DNA of 64,000 nt from Acholoe squamosa (GCA_949317995.1 OX439046.1:33950002-34014001), one strand, 5' to 3'; shown: positions 32,491 to 45,850, counted from the stretch's first letter. Translations and numbers: made by a program. Notes: a model not told the origin generated them from the sequence alone.

Positions 32491-34663
32491 TCCACTAATC
32501 AGGACATATTTCTTTTGGCTGGTGACCACACACCGAATTTACTTGATAAATGGTGATGGTTTAATCAAGTGTATATACATAACAAACAGATAATACTTGT
32601 ACAGCCTTCGCCACACCTTCACAGAAAAGAAACTTCTAGAACAGGGGAGGGATGATAGCAGACAGTGAATACACTTTTTTTTGTAGGGGTTATTGTACGA
32701 GGACAGTGTTATAAGCGATATATAACACAGGGGCCTTATAGGCGCCCTGTGCGGTACACCCCTTTCAGCACTGTCCAAGTATAATAACCAGCTTATACCA
32801 GAGGCTGTATGCAATGTATATAAGAGGTGTGAACTCCAATGTTCTCCGTGCCCACTGTGGTATAGATTAAGATACCTATGATGTAGATTTTAGAAGCCAT
32901 GTAAGGGACGATTCAGTAATAATGAATCATGCCCATCGGTCTCCAATGATTGTCATGAGTTAAAGGTATCCAGATCTAGGTGTTTGACGTATGATAAGTC
33001 ACCACTGTACAGGGGATGTGTCCTTTGGGACAAATTGGATGCAAATACTCAGCAGATAGGCAGTAAGAAAGAATTCATAAACAAAATCTGAATGTATTTG
33101 GTGTATAACCGTCACTTGATAGACTACGCAATTATTTTTGAAAGATGTAATATACATGCTGCCTGCGGATAATCGACTTGTGCAAATCATGGTGATACAT
33201 ACAGCCCCTAAGAGGCTTTAGTTATGTCTTTAGTAATATCGTAATGATCTACACCCAAAATGATGCCTGCCTGATGTAACTTTGTACAACCTGATTGAGC
33301 GCTACACTATTTCTTTCCTGTTGCCGTGTTTTGGCCGATCTGAAAAACGTACATGTATGATTTCTGCCAATAAACTTGTTAAAACTCAAAAACTCAACTC
33401 AAACTCATGAGCCCCGGCGAGTCACCAAGGTTACTATTAATGATTCATCATGCCGAAACTGTGGAGTTCATATGGGTACTCATGTAAGGTCGTAATAATG
33501 CATTAAAACATTAGTGACCCTGAACGGTTTAATTTCTAGTAGATGTGATGGTTTGAGTGAGAGGTGCCGGCAGGGTACATCGGTGTGCTAGCAGTACAGA
33601 ACTCCTATCTGTGAGCAGTTCAGTGTGGGGATAGCTCTGGGTCGGAGGGAGCAGCTCAGGGTAGGTGCAGCTCAGTGTGGGGGACGTTGTGGACAGGGGC
33701 AGAGCAACTCCACCCAGTCATTCACAGTCAAGTTGCCTCACTACCTGCCAGTTGTGTCATACCCTGCTCCGTGAATGAGTAGGGATTTGTGGGTGCGTCC
33801 ATACTCTGTATGTCTCAAGCTGGTATTGTGCATAGGAGCAGCTAACCTTAAGGTCATAGGCAGGAAGGTATATATATGGGGAACGTACATCACCACGTAC
33901 AGTAACCACTTATTGGTCACTGATAGCTATTGTCACTGTGGAGAAGTCCTAGTAGTCCATAAGAGAGAGGCTCGTTTCCCTTATTGAGCAATTTGATACC
34001 TGCGGACCTCATCTGTTCTGGCTGCTGTGGATCAAGATTAGGAACAGAAGCCAAATTCACTTAGGCCAAGGCTTCCAGGGAAGTACATGGTGGTTTTTTT
34101 TAAAGTGACCCTACCGTGACTGCTACATCTTGTGATAGAGAGATACTGGAATTAATGATCGATAGTCTGAAATACATTTGTATGGAAAACTGATAAGGAA
34201 CATAATGGATATACCTGTCAATTTGCACCATCTGTTCTTACAAGCTGCTGTCATGCTGCTGACGTTTGGTGTCTGGGACAATCGGTTGGCAGTACATGGA
34301 CTTGCTACAAGGTTAGTGCCGATTTACATCATTCACAATTAGGTTTGAGTCTTCAAGACATGTTCTGATGATTCCCACAAGCTAAGTCCACTTTGGCCCG
34401 CAGCCGGAATATCAAGTCGTATACTATCATAAATGTGTTCTGTAAAGCATGCACCAGAACACATTATTTGAATATCACATCGATTTATTTTCTCCTCTTT
34501 TTGAAGACGTCTAGGGATAAACTAGTTTTATATTCTCTATTTAACCATGTATCATTGGCTCCTTCGATTTTCTACATAGATTGAGAAGTTAATTTGACTG
34601 ATATTTACTCAATGTCTCTGTGATACCTTACCGACAATTAATCTTCACTGCTGTATTGTCGCC
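32491..34663. other. Intergenic stretch without recognisable gene
   Basis: A G-rich patch at about 33560-33720 (repeats of cagctcagtgtgggg) has no visible coding frame. Otherwise nothing. Confidence 0.4.
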
Positions 34664-35655
34664 ATCATGATGGGGACAATTGCAGGTCTGAGCTTGCAGA
34701 TGGACCTATCATGAAGAACATAGGTCTAATACCGTTACATTTAGAACAATCTATCATCATTAGCTAAAGATAAAGAGACTGGGAGTTTATTATGTAGAAA
34801 AGTGAAACTTCATGTTTTGTTCTTTTTTAATTTAGAAAATATGTGAGGGCTGTTTGTGGTCAAAGTGCATTCCGTGGTCGTTTGTAGTACCTCCTGTGGT
34901 CATTTTCTGAAAAGCGTTTCTTTAGGTGTGTTTTATGTGGACACTTTGTGCTGTGTGGTTAAGATACAGCATAACAGAGCCTCTAACCTAGTAAGGAATT
35001 CTTAATCATCCATCATGACTCTTTGAAAATTAAATATTTTCCCTTGGAAATCGAATAAATCCATAGCCCTACGAATAGGCAGCCAGCGCACCATACCCTC
35101 CTGCAAGGCCTGGATTAAACTTATTATCAGATGGCTATTTATTCATTTATGGCCCCCTTATAGATAAGATGTTATCTTACAGATAAGTTCAAATCGGTGT
35201 TTTATCAGATTCAATGAATATACATACATGTATATTCTCTAGGTCGCTGATATATAAGATCTTCATGGTGCGTCTGGGACTTTAAAAACTCAAGAAAATG
35301 ATCCATTCGGGACGTTTATCTCTTTCTCACCTTCCTTCATTCTCTGTCTCATTCTGTCTGTTTGTCGCTCTCTCTCTTTCTCTCTCTCGCTCATAATCAT
35401 ATTTAAGAAAATATCAGCTGCCAGATCTGTCATGGTGGATTAATGGATGAACGTGGTTGATGTCAGCTGACCCAACTCCTCTCTGATTGAGTAGGTGCGA
35501 ATGAAAAAAAAAATTAGATAAAAACTGATGGATCGAGATTTCCTTTGTAAAGGTCAAATAAGCTAATGAGCTGCAGGAATGTGTCCAACATTGATTTCTA
35601 TCATGACATGAAAACATGATTGTAGTACTTTTGAATGCGATTGATTAGGAAGAGA
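34664..35655 (+). repeat. Recent tandem duplication, copy 1 (992 bp)
   Basis: Starts at atcatgatggggacaattgc and is followed directly by copy 2. The copies differ only at scattered bases, in a small indel (copy 1 has tcaaagtg after gtttgtgg), and in CT-tract length. Confidence 0.95.
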
Positions 35656-36644
35656 ATCATGATGGGGACAATTGCAGGTCTGAGCTTGCAGATGGACCTA
35701 TCATGAAGAACATAGGTCTAATACCGTTACATTTAGAACAATCTATCATCATTAGCTAAAGATAAAGAGACTGGGAGTTTATTATGTAGAAAAGTGAAAC
35801 TTCATGTTTTGTTCTTTTTTAATTTAGAAAATATGTGAGGGCTGTTTGTGGCATTCCGTGGTCGTTTGTAGTACCTCCTGTGGTCATTTTCTGAAAAGCG
35901 TTTTTTAGGTGTGTTTTATGTGGACACTTTGTGCTGTGTGGTTAAGATACAGCATAACAGAGCCTCTAACCTAGTAAGGAATTCTTAATCATCCATCATG
36001 ACTCTTTGGAAATTAAATATTTTCCCTTGGAAATCGAATAAATCCATAGCCCTACGAATAGGCAGCCAGCGCACCATACCCTCCTGCAAGGCCTGGATTA
36101 AACTTATTATCAGATGGCTATTTATTCATTTATGGCCCCCTTATAGATAAGATGTTATCTTACAGATAAGTTCAAACCGGTGTTTTATCAGATTCAATGA
36201 ATATACATACATGTATATTATCTAGGTCGCTGATATATAAGATCTTCATGGCGCGTCTGGGACTTTAAAAACTCAAGAAAATGATCCATTCGGGACGTTT
36301 ATCTCTTTCTCACCTTCCTTCATTCTCTGTCTCATTCTGTCTGTTCGTCGCTCTCTCTCTCTCTCTTTCTCTCTCTCGCTCATAATCATATTTAAGAAAA
36401 TATCAGCTGTCAGATCTGTCATGGTGGATTAATGGATGAACGTGGTTGATGTCAGCTGACCCAACTCCTCTCTGATTGAGTAGGTGCGAATGAAAAAAAA
36501 AATTAGATAAAAACTGATGGATCGAGATTTCCTTTGTAAAGGTCAAATAAGCTAATGAGCTGCAGGAATGTGTCCAACATTGATTTCTATCATGACATGA
36601 AAACATTATTGTAGTACTTTTGAATGGGATTGATTAGGAAGAGA
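35656..36644 (+). repeat. Recent tandem duplication, copy 2 (989 bp)
   Basis: Near-identical to 34664-35655. The CT microsatellite is longer here (about 36350-36378), a sign of slippage since the duplication. No conserved long frame is present. Confidence 0.95.
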
Positions 36645-36849
36645 ACTCGGTTTACATACATACTTTTTAACAAGTGGAACAAGATTGGTAGTACCCTATA
36701 CCCTAAAACCCATCATACTAAAGTTGTGTGTCGCCGTGCGTGTGATCATCATTCATTTCCGATGATAATAATAATTTTGCATTTATTTCCGACAAAATCA
36801 CTGCATGGAATATGCTGAACGCTCCATACATCCTCATAGAATACCTTAC

Positions 36850-37006
36850 CTGAACCCACCCCTACTTTGACCACCAGCTTATCAGCCAGCACTGGGCAGT
36901 TTCCCGCAGCAGGCTGATTGCCCAGTCCCAGGCAAGAACCAGTTCCCAAAACGTTCCTGATTCTGGGAAAAATACACGATTGCCCAAGCTTGGCCTTGTC
37001 AGACAT
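36850..37006 (-). other. Possible isolated coding exon, unrecognised
   Basis: On the minus strand ATG at 37006 opens 52 codons that end at a consensus donor (GGTTCAG|GTAAGG, last exon base 36850). Composition is balanced (Gly, Leu, Val, Lys, Cys), unlike the AT-rich surroundings. No family is recognised and no partner exon is seen. Confidence 0.22.
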
Positions 37007-37019
37007 AGGGTACTGTCAA

Positions 37020-38120
37020 ATAATGTGTTTTGCTAAGAAAAAGTCAAAGTTATGTTATTGAATGAGGCGTCCAATCAGACGGCTGGGCTCCACCTCGTCA
37101 GGAGGGTCTTGCCAAAAAGCAAACTTGAACCGAAAAATATCATGTACACAATACACATCTATCAATCTCATGGACCTCTGCTAATCCAACTGATTTGTTG
37201 ATAAACCCTTTTTAGATGGTACCAACATACTTTTAGTTTTAACTACCTGAGCTCCTAAGAATACATTTCTCGATGAGCAAAAGTGTACACTAATTTTTAT
37301 TTTTCGGTTCAAGTCTGCTTCACCATTCAACTTGCACTCACCACATTTGTCTGAGAAGTCACCTGCCTTGTTGAAAACAGAGAGAGCTGCACTATCAGGT
37401 ACCTACTCATGTGACACACCCTATAGTATATTATACTGACTGACTTCTCCCAACTAGGTACCTTGAATGACCACTTGTGAGTAACAAAAGAGACAAGTTA
37501 TAACTACATGAAAAGAAAGGACTGGAAATAAGTGCATTTTTAGCCAGCTCTTCCTTTTACTATAGGAGCAACACCCTCCCGAGTTTCACGACCCCATCTC
37601 TGTTTTCTCATATCATTTTCTTGTCCTTCCATGTGAATGAAAAGAATTCTAGAGATATGCTCCCATACATGTATGCATGTTATGTAATAGGAAAGGTAAA
37701 ATTATTAAAAGAAACAGTGGTCTAGCCTGAGGATCACATCAAGAAGGGGTAGGATGTTGGAGGGGTAGGATATGTTATTTCATGTACTGTAGATGCATTA
37801 ATTTTCACTCGGTGCACATTTTGGCTTTTTTTCGCACACCTACATAGGTGCGTCAGAATTTTATATGAGCTCAAATTTCAATCCAAAAATTAGCTTTCAA
37901 TTGATGTAAGACACTATAATATATTGTCAAATATTACTATTACATACTGCTAGTATCACTGGTATAAATGCTTTTGATTGCATCTAGACTCCAATCTACA
38001 GCCTTATTGAAATCAATGACAACGCAGAGCATTTCAAGATGTTGCCCCTGATTGGTTAGAGGTCTTTAAGGGTTTGTGATAACGACCGCATGGAATGTAC
38101 ATCCATTCCGCTGCTGCCAC
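37020..38120. other. Intergenic stretch without recognisable gene
   Basis: Nothing supported on either strand. Confidence 0.4.
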
Positions 38121-38129
38121 ATACTGAAC

Positions 38130-38892
38130 AAGTAACAATGGATATGTCATGATGCGTGCTGTATATCAAACAATATGCAACGAGGGGACGAAGCCCCCGG
38201 GTTGCATATTTATTGTTTGATATCAGGCACAAGTCATGAGATATCCATTGACTACTTATTTTATTACACGATTAATCAGTAAATAACCAATAGAGTATCA
38301 ATAAATTTAATTTGAAAAAAAAATCCTGCCAGGACCAGGACTCGATGTGCTACTGACAGCTCCATACCTTCTATTGAGGCAAAAGGGTAGACCAGGTCGG
38401 GACGGGAACCCCTGTACCTAACATTCTGAGCACCCAGCAGCTGCTGGTTTGGTTTGATCGCGTCCAACAGTACCGTATGTCCTTGTGTATAGGCCTGGTC
38501 AATTTGCAACTTAGTATGGAGGTTTAGGTAGTAGGTAGTACTAATACAAGCCTGGGCTCATAAAAGGGGAAATACGGTATCACACTGTCACGGCAATGGG
38601 AGTAATCCTAACTTATTTCTACTGCTGCTATTCTCATCAGTCCCTGTGGCGCAATGGATAGGGAGCTGGTCTTCCGATCAGGAGGGTATGGGTATGACCC
38701 CTGCTATTGGCAATAGAATTCTCGTAGGTTTTAGCATGTGACATATAACATGTAAGGTGTGCCTGTTATCCATGGATAACAACTCTGGGTGCCTGTTATC
38801 CATGGATAACAGCACACCTTACAAATATCGACAGGTATCAGAATGGGAATATCCACAATAAGAACCCAAAATCACAAAAGTCGTGTAATAAA
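38130..38892 (+). mobile_element. Composite element: long hairpin plus tRNA-like module, copy 1
   Basis: Order: hairpin 38136-38250 (CAATGGATAT to ATATCCATTG), short inverted end TTTATTACACGA (38260-38271), unique middle, tRNA-like head near 38638, small ttatccatggataa hairpins, and the matching end TCGTGTAATAAA (38881-38892). The same order occurs at 60463-61418. No coding capacity is seen. Confidence 0.75.
38638..38710 (+). ncRNA. tRNA-Arg-like SINE head, copy 1
   Basis: CCTGTGGCGCAATGGATAGG is close to the 5' half of tRNA-Arg genes and serves as a Pol III A-box. The B-box half (gggtatgacccctgc) is eroded. A sister copy lies at 61129. Confidence 0.65.
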
Positions 38893-39169
38893 TGGAAATA
38901 CCCTCTGTATGTGGCTGCAATTACTACTATAGTAACCTGGCTACAGCAGTGACCTGTTGTAAACTATAAAAAGTAAGACTGTTTTAAGAGTGATCTCATG
39001 CAAACCATAGCACAAAGAAATTCTTTTCTTTGTTTTGGAGGTATCAAAGAATGTATTAACTAATAAAAAAAGAGGTATGATATATGCTCAACATACAGAA
39101 TCCACTGGAGACTTTCTGCCTCATGAAGACCAAATATTTCTTGTTTGATGCAGAGCAAATAGGTCCACA

Positions 39170-39750
39170 CAGAACTTGGTGTAGAGGCAAGGAGAAATGG
39201 TGCTCCGTGCTAAAAGTCAACTTTAAAATTGAGATCACTTGCTTTTCAGTAATATATTGTATGAGAAGAAACTCTTTTTAGTTTTAGAGGAATGGCTTGC
39301 TAGATATGGGTAGTTAAGGCCATTTCCTGAATATCAATAAGCTCTATGTCTAATTGGTCATGAGATACATCCATAATTAGCATAATTTATGCTAATTAGC
39401 AAAATTTACATAATTTTTTATTCTTTTGCCCATAGCTTTTGATCTAGAAATGGTATGTTCATTATGTTTTCACCATAGTAAACCTTGTGAAACGCCCCTT
39501 CAAATGGAATCATTGATTTCCCTATTCAGAATGAAATCATGTTTCCATGGCAACAGAAACCAACAAAAATGCATATTTAGGCCCTAAACATTCTTCTTAC
39601 ATGCCAAATTTAGAACCTTTCCAACCAAAATAGAACGTTTTATAAAAAATCATTGAATTCTCCATAAAAAAAAGTATCCTGTATTAGTTTTATGCTTATC
39701 TTTTTTATTCTAGCCCATAGTGGTGCCCCCTTGTGCACTAACCCACCTTT
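39170..39750 (-). repeat. Dispersed repeat, inverted relative of 24210-24690
   Basis: Diverged reverse-complement copy that is not flanked by visible Harbinger ends. The shared core may therefore be an independent repeat captured by the element at 23494-25226, or this copy may have lost its ends. Confidence 0.75.
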
Positions 39751-40758
39751 TCGCAGATCGTGTCACAGTTTTTGATTTAGAAACAGATATTTAATGTTCA
39801 TTATAATTATTAAGTCGAGATTCTGAAACACCCCACTTCAATACCGTAGTGCAGAGTGGTCGTTGTGATGTTAATATTTAGATAAACCCTGTGAGCGGCC
39901 ATGTTGCTAATGAGAGGTTATGAGAGTACATACAATTATTATGCTCCAATCAATTATTTCACTAAACAAACCATTATAAAAGCCTTCCCGTCGATTTTTA
40001 TTGGTTCTACCAGGTTCACCTATCATAAAATATGGAAATGAGGGGTTACATATCTAAAACACAACAAACACAATTCAAGATAATAGAATCCTATGGTTCC
40101 TTTCAGATATTGATCCTAACGATTTGGTATGTTATTGTCTTCATATTAAAGCCAGCGATAGGAACACAATCATAGCTAACTTTTATTAACCTTAATCGTT
40201 TCCTACTAGTCCTTACATTATGATGATTATTCCCAAGTAATTTCCAATTGCCTTCTGGTGCACCTCATTATGATTACACTTATCCACTGTGATAACAGAT
40301 TTTATAGCATGCTTATCGAGTTTCGGCACTGATTTGAGTGCTAAATGTGGATAAAACGAGTTCTCATATATCTGGATAAAGAACCCAAAAATTGACAGTG
40401 GACTTTGACTACGAGATGACACCAACATATTTCCTCCATTTGTGAAGCATATATACCAAATGAAACGATATACTTTGGACAGAACATCCTTGAAACCTTA
40501 TTCTACCTCCCTGTCGACTATATTCCTTGTTATCATGGCTGTATTTAATATAAAAAAATTGTAAACTTTCGAAGCAGACAAACGGCTGTGCGTCTTCACC
40601 ATTCTGTCAATACTACAGGTGGCTCCATCTGACGTGTAAAGAATGGATTAGGCTATAGACTGACACAGCTCTGCCTCAACGTATTCACGGTAGTAGGCCT
40701 ACGAGAATGGGAGTTGCACCAGGTCGCCACCTTAACCATACGTCAACATGAAACCAAG
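39751..40758. other. Intergenic stretch without recognisable gene
   Basis: Nothing supported until the CpG-rich segment just before 40759, which may be promoter or 5' UTR of the exon there. Confidence 0.4.
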
Positions 40759-40819
40759 ATGGCGGAGGGTCGTCTCGGCGACTCGCAACAGAAACCAATG
40801 GATTCTATCAATTTTATAG
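40759..40819 (+). CDS. Candidate first coding exon of an unidentified gene
   Basis: ATG at 40759 sits in CCAAGATGGCGG, both a good Kozak context and a canonical YY1 element of the type that overlaps start codons of TATA-less housekeeping genes. The frame reads MAEGRLGDSQQKPMDSINFI plus one base and ends at a donor (ATAG|GTAAAT). Local CpG density is far above the surroundings. No further exon is recognised; a hairpin element lies 46 bp into the would-be intron. An upstream ATG at 40748 is in another frame and closes at the exon end. Product unknown. Confidence 0.4.
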
Positions 40820-40864
40820 GTAAATAAATATAATTAATGGTGGAAAGCATGCTATAAATGCAAT

Positions 40865-40979
40865 GTATAATTATTAGACTTGAATTCGTTGACTTTAGGG
40901 GTTTGATAAAAGCATTCGCCTACGGCTCATGCTTTTATCACCCCCTAAAGTCAACTCGTTCAAGTCTAATCATTATATA
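40865..40979. mobile_element. Long hairpin element with GCC-TACGGC loop
   Basis: Arms of about 45 bp (attagacttgaattcgttga / tcaactcgttcaagtctaat and inward to gataaaagca / tgcttttatc) enclose ttcgcctacggctc. It shares loop style with the hairpins at 38136 and 60476 but not stem sequence. Confidence 0.82.
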
Positions 40980-41180
40980 TTTCAGAACAATTAACGATAA
41001 CGAAAAAGGCCCTAATGCTACAACTTTCAGATTCTCGTAGAAATTAGGCCTTCTAAATGACCAACTATCTTGTACAGATTAAATAGCTAAACATGGTTGT
41101 ACAAATGGGCCTACACAACGTATGACAGCACTACAATCATATTCTATTACTCTAAAAGGTCTGAGGCATTGCCCAACAAT

Positions 41181-41207
41181 ATGTACGATCATGACATGAT
41201 CGTACAT
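41181..41207. repeat. Perfect 13-bp inverted repeat
   Basis: ATGTACGATCATG, one A, then CATGATCGTACAT. Confidence 0.9.
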
Positions 41208-43290
41208 TCATCGTAATACATTGTATTGTGTAATTGAAAACTATGACCATAATTGTACAAAATTCTACGACTGTGACAAAATCTATATACATGTAGTGTC
41301 CAAATCGTTATTTGTTGTGAAATAGACCCCTGTACTGCCACTTAATGGCCACATGATGGATGCATCAACCAGTCAACCTAGTTTATATTCATTAACCTGT
41401 ATCTACGCCTTGATAGTCAGTGAGAGACAAAATCAACCTACATACTGGAGGTTTGCCATAGTTAATACAGATACACGCATGCATTTATCAGCAGACAAAA
41501 CATCTAGTCACAAGACTTTTATTACGCCCGTATCTCTTATTGACAAGCTCGATGGCGCCATTTAAAGTGATAGATTGCGTACATTTTATTGCAAAACAAA
41601 TTTCAAGCATGTCACCTACATTAGCATTTCTAATTTCAAAATCAAATTTGTTTCGCATAATTTTTGCAACCTTCGTAGTCCACACAGATGAGCAAGCCCC
41701 ACCCCTTCCATAGCTGGCAATGGCAACAGCCATGTGATCATCACCTCTAAATATGCATGTGTCTAGCTAAAGTGGGTCGAGACTTGCACTTACATATAAA
41801 TATGAGCACTAAAATGGTGCTCATATTGAAATATTGGATGTCTTCCAAAATTCATTATCTGCCATAATTCCAACAAAATTAGATATTTACTACAATATAT
41901 GCACCTTATATCAGTGCAATTGATAAAGGGAGTGCTGAGATATGGCAATTTGAAGTGAATTTTACTCATAAGATCAACATCATGACACCACCTTTATGAT
42001 GATATATTTCAGTAATTAAACCAGATAGAGAAACCTTGGGTGTTGTTCCATCTGACTGGTTAGCCTAGCTTAACCAGTCACCATTTCCCTTCTAATTTGA
42101 ATATTCACACAATTCCAACGGTTTTTGAGAGTTTATGTTATAAACTGAAACCCAAAAATTTGCTCTGAAATACTCTGGTAAAGGAACAGTTAAAGTACAA
42201 GGGGCTCGAATACTCTGTCATATCGAATAATCTAATCTACATTGAATTCCTGTGTGTTTATTTTTAGACTGATTGATTGTATTATTCAGACACATATGAT
42301 ATCTACATTGTCAAGTTGCAATTTAATGATAATAAATCTTATGGGAACTATGATTTGGGGGATCTGTAAAATAGACATCCTGTGCTGGATACTAGCTGTA
42401 GTACCTTCTGTCAAGACAGGGCAGAGCAACATGAGACCACATTGATGTGATCTCGTTTCACATTATTAAAATGTTATTTTAGGTAAAGACACATGTGTGA
42501 CATCTCCCGTTAGAATCAACAAATCAAAATGCATTTATTCTGATATGAAATAACCTTTACAGTGCACACATGACACATATGCCTTGTGTCTTCTGTGTGT
42601 AAGGACACTGGAGAAAACAGCTGACAAAATCAATACTAGCATACCACATCATCAAATAAACATTTACTATGGCATACATATTATGGATAGAGTATTGGGA
42701 AAGGGGATGTTACTCTAAATGTTGCCAAATGGGTTTATATTTATAATAAATGATTTGACTGGATAGGTTTCCAAAAGAATCTCTTCCTGTCAGGTGTGAG
42801 ATATTACCTAGTGGCCCTTAGTCTGTGCATACTGAGGGCAGCTATGATCAGCTCACTCAGGACAGCTCACACTGAGGCAGCATCAGCCAATCGGCTTAGT
42901 CCCACAGTGACACGTGACAGAAGCGGAAGCAAACAGAAGGGATGAGAACAGGAGAGGATATCTCTAAGAACACACCTGTATAACATTTTTGATCAATATT
43001 TGCCATCATAGGGATATTTCATGGAACTAAGTACTATGCTAAAAAAGCATCTTATCATTGGCAGGTGCTGAGGGAAATCGTTCTCATTTGCTCAATCAGC
43101 ACCCCTTACCTGCAAAGTATGTATTAGCATGTACAATTTATGTCATTGTTGTATTTGAGGCGTTAACAACCTATTGGTAGAACACTTGACGCGAGCCTTA
43201 GTCTGACAAAAAAGATTCAGAAACCCACCAACCTTTATAATGGTGTACATGCTGTGTTTGTTTGAATAAGGCTAGGATGAACATGCAACT
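41208..43290. other. Intergenic stretch without recognisable gene
   Basis: A minus-strand frame at 41488-41733 has no recognised domain. Nothing else is supported. Confidence 0.4.
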
Positions 43291-45850
43291 TTTGGAGGCT
43301 AATTCAAAATAGCCTAATATCACCAGCGATGGTAGTCTTAAGTATTTTCAAGAATGATAGTCCACTATCCATTTAGCCTGTGATTGCTCACTGAGAAACA
43401 TTAACTGCTATTCCACTTTTCCGTTATTCACCTACCCACTGCTACCACTTGGGATATTGAAATAAGCCTGCCACTATGCACTAAGTGTGTTTCTTCTGCT
43501 AGTATATGCTCTGCTCCCACTACCACCATGATTTGTGCAGGTTCTATCAATACCTGAAAGTTATGGACTACCATCACAAAGAGTGATAGGCATGAATTTT
43601 GCTACCATCGCATATGGGGGGGCATTTTTGAATTAACTTCCAGTACCTGTAGGTCAATAAGTCTGAAGACTATTTTAATGCAGGCATTTCTCAACATGGA
43701 ACTAACCTCCAGGTACTAAAGGTCAATAGGTCTGGAGGCCATTTCTTAAGGTACTACGATCACTCACAGCCTGACAACTACAACAAGCCAATGCTATTCC
43801 TATGGGGATTTTGGTACGACTGGGAGGGTGCAGTCGTAGGCTGTTAAGAAATGGCCTCATGAAGACTATGTTAATGCAGGCAAACCCTCAAAATTAGCAT
43901 GGGTGAGCATAGGTTAGGTGGTATGCCTGCTCTGTACGATCAGCACCTAATGTATTGATAACACAGGGTTTGGTAGGGCAGTCGTACCAATGCAACCATA
44001 AGTGACAACTATAGATTCAGGGCTGTAATAGCATCAGGGAAGGGATCCCACAACGATTTGAAAGGATCGATTTGTACCATCTTGAGAAATGTCATCCAGG
44101 TTTAAGTGATACATTGTGGATGGTATAATTTGACCCATCTGCTGGTCTATTCTCATGGCTACTCACTTTCAGCGATGTTATGGCTCACTGGGGATTAATC
44201 TGCATTCATGTCATTAGTGTTAGAGGCTTAGGCTGTCCCTACCCAGACATAATAATTAAAGAGGCTACATAGTATAATGTCTGTTACATTAGACACCATT
44301 CATTACACTGACCATACTTAGACATTGCACTGTATTGGACTAGTTTTTCAATGGTATATTGCAACTACATGTAGTATAGTGCTACACCTGTGCCTCATTA
44401 GCCATTACGTTTTCCCCTACACTATATAGACCCATTTGAAATTCTTGTCAACAAAAAAAAATTATAGGAAGCTTTCAAACATAAATAAATGTGACACCTA
44501 GTAATAAGAATTTCACGTGACTGATGTACGGTTTGGTGACACAGAGAGGAAATTAAGAAATCCAATCCAGACAGGCATCTCACAACTGACGGCAAGTGGG
44601 ACTCCACCAATGTGTGCCTTTGTGGAAACTAACTTCAATATCTGACAGATGGAGAGATAGGTCTATGTGAATAGGGATTGACCAAATCAGAGAGCCCCAT
44701 GAGAACCTTTTTGATTTTGTAATTGATAATAAATACTTTTTTTCATAGGGAAAGAAGAATTCCTGAAAAAAAAATCTCTGGTTCTACACCAACCTTTGGT
44801 ACTACTAATTAAACAAATTTTCTATATCGCCATACATTGCACTATGGTTGACAAGTTGTGGGGATGCAGGGTTACAGAAACCCCAATGGTACAGTAGATT
44901 AATACCATGTAAATGATTGAGAGCTTTTGCTATAGTTAAAGATAAACAACATCTGCCCTGCCCACTGGTCATTGACAACAGGTCTCCCTGAAGGCTATTT
45001 CTTAAGTTGCTATGATTGCATACAATGAGTAGGATTTGAAACTCCCAAGAATAATATCATAAGTACTACCCTACAACTGCTCTGTATGATTAGCACCTAT
45101 GCAATGATTACATAAGGATCAATACAGTCATACTGAGACAGGCATTATAGTTATAAGAAGTGCATAATATTTATTATATTGGCAATATCCGTAGCCCTCT
45201 CTGTAGGATTTGAAGGAGCGCAGTCACAGTATGTAAAGAATTGACCTCCTGGACCTTATTAGTCCAACCCTGCCCACCATCGATCTCCAATTCAGACCTA
45301 CCCAGCTGCTGGCTCCTCAATAGTTCCCATCCTTATTTATCTTACATCCACTCTAGAAACTAACAGTGAAACAAATAGTGAATTTTACAACAGGTGATGT
45401 CTAAACTATAACTGCATCTTTTATTTAATATTACTGGCTCAACACAGGCATTGTCTGTACAAATATGAAGATACAGTTGACTCGGATAATTAATGAAGGC
45501 AGTCTTTCTCTACATGCAGTACAACAGCTCAATATGTCATCATTGTATCATGGTCAACTGAGTGAACTGTCTACTGGAATCAGGTAGGGAGTAGAATATT
45601 GATGTCCAATAGAAAAGCCTGCTTTACAGACACTGATAGCTTTAGTTCTCAGCCAAAGCATTCTTATCAGTAAGTGGAAATGCCATGGATAGTCTGTATA
45701 CAATTGTAATGTACAATAGATATGACAAATGCTTGATTTATAGACTAATGGAAGGTCCGCCCAGGTTATCCCAATTCCCCCTACCTTCTGAGCTTCTGTT
45801 GGAGACATCTTAGGCCTAACCTCCCGAGAACCCCTCAAGTAATACATCAC
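43291..45850 (+). repeat. Diverged segmental duplication, copy A
   Basis: Colinear with 49369-52240 over some 2.5 kb: shared blocks include ctgctaccac (43441), aaataagcctgccact (43461), ctgtccctacccagacat (44233) and ctgtctactggaatcag (45568). Many substitutions and indels; copy A alone carries the MITE at 43735-43858. The block begins at a foldback end (ggaggctaattcaaaat). No coding frame is kept in both copies. Confidence 0.85.
43735..43858. mobile_element. 124-bp MITE with perfect 15-bp TIRs
   Basis: GAGGCCATTTCTTAA (43735-43749) and TTAAGAAATGGCCTC (43844-43858), with inner actacgat / cagtcgta partly inverted as well. A related copy lies at 25750-25855. Confidence 0.85.

Noticed and set aside
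35414..36606. Two almost identical 67-codon frames on the minus strand, one per tandem copy
   Set aside because: Their conservation only reflects the recent duplication; no domain and no splice context.
41488..41733. 81-codon minus-strand frame with a protein-like look
   Set aside because: No family recognised, no splice sites or promoter context; likely chance.
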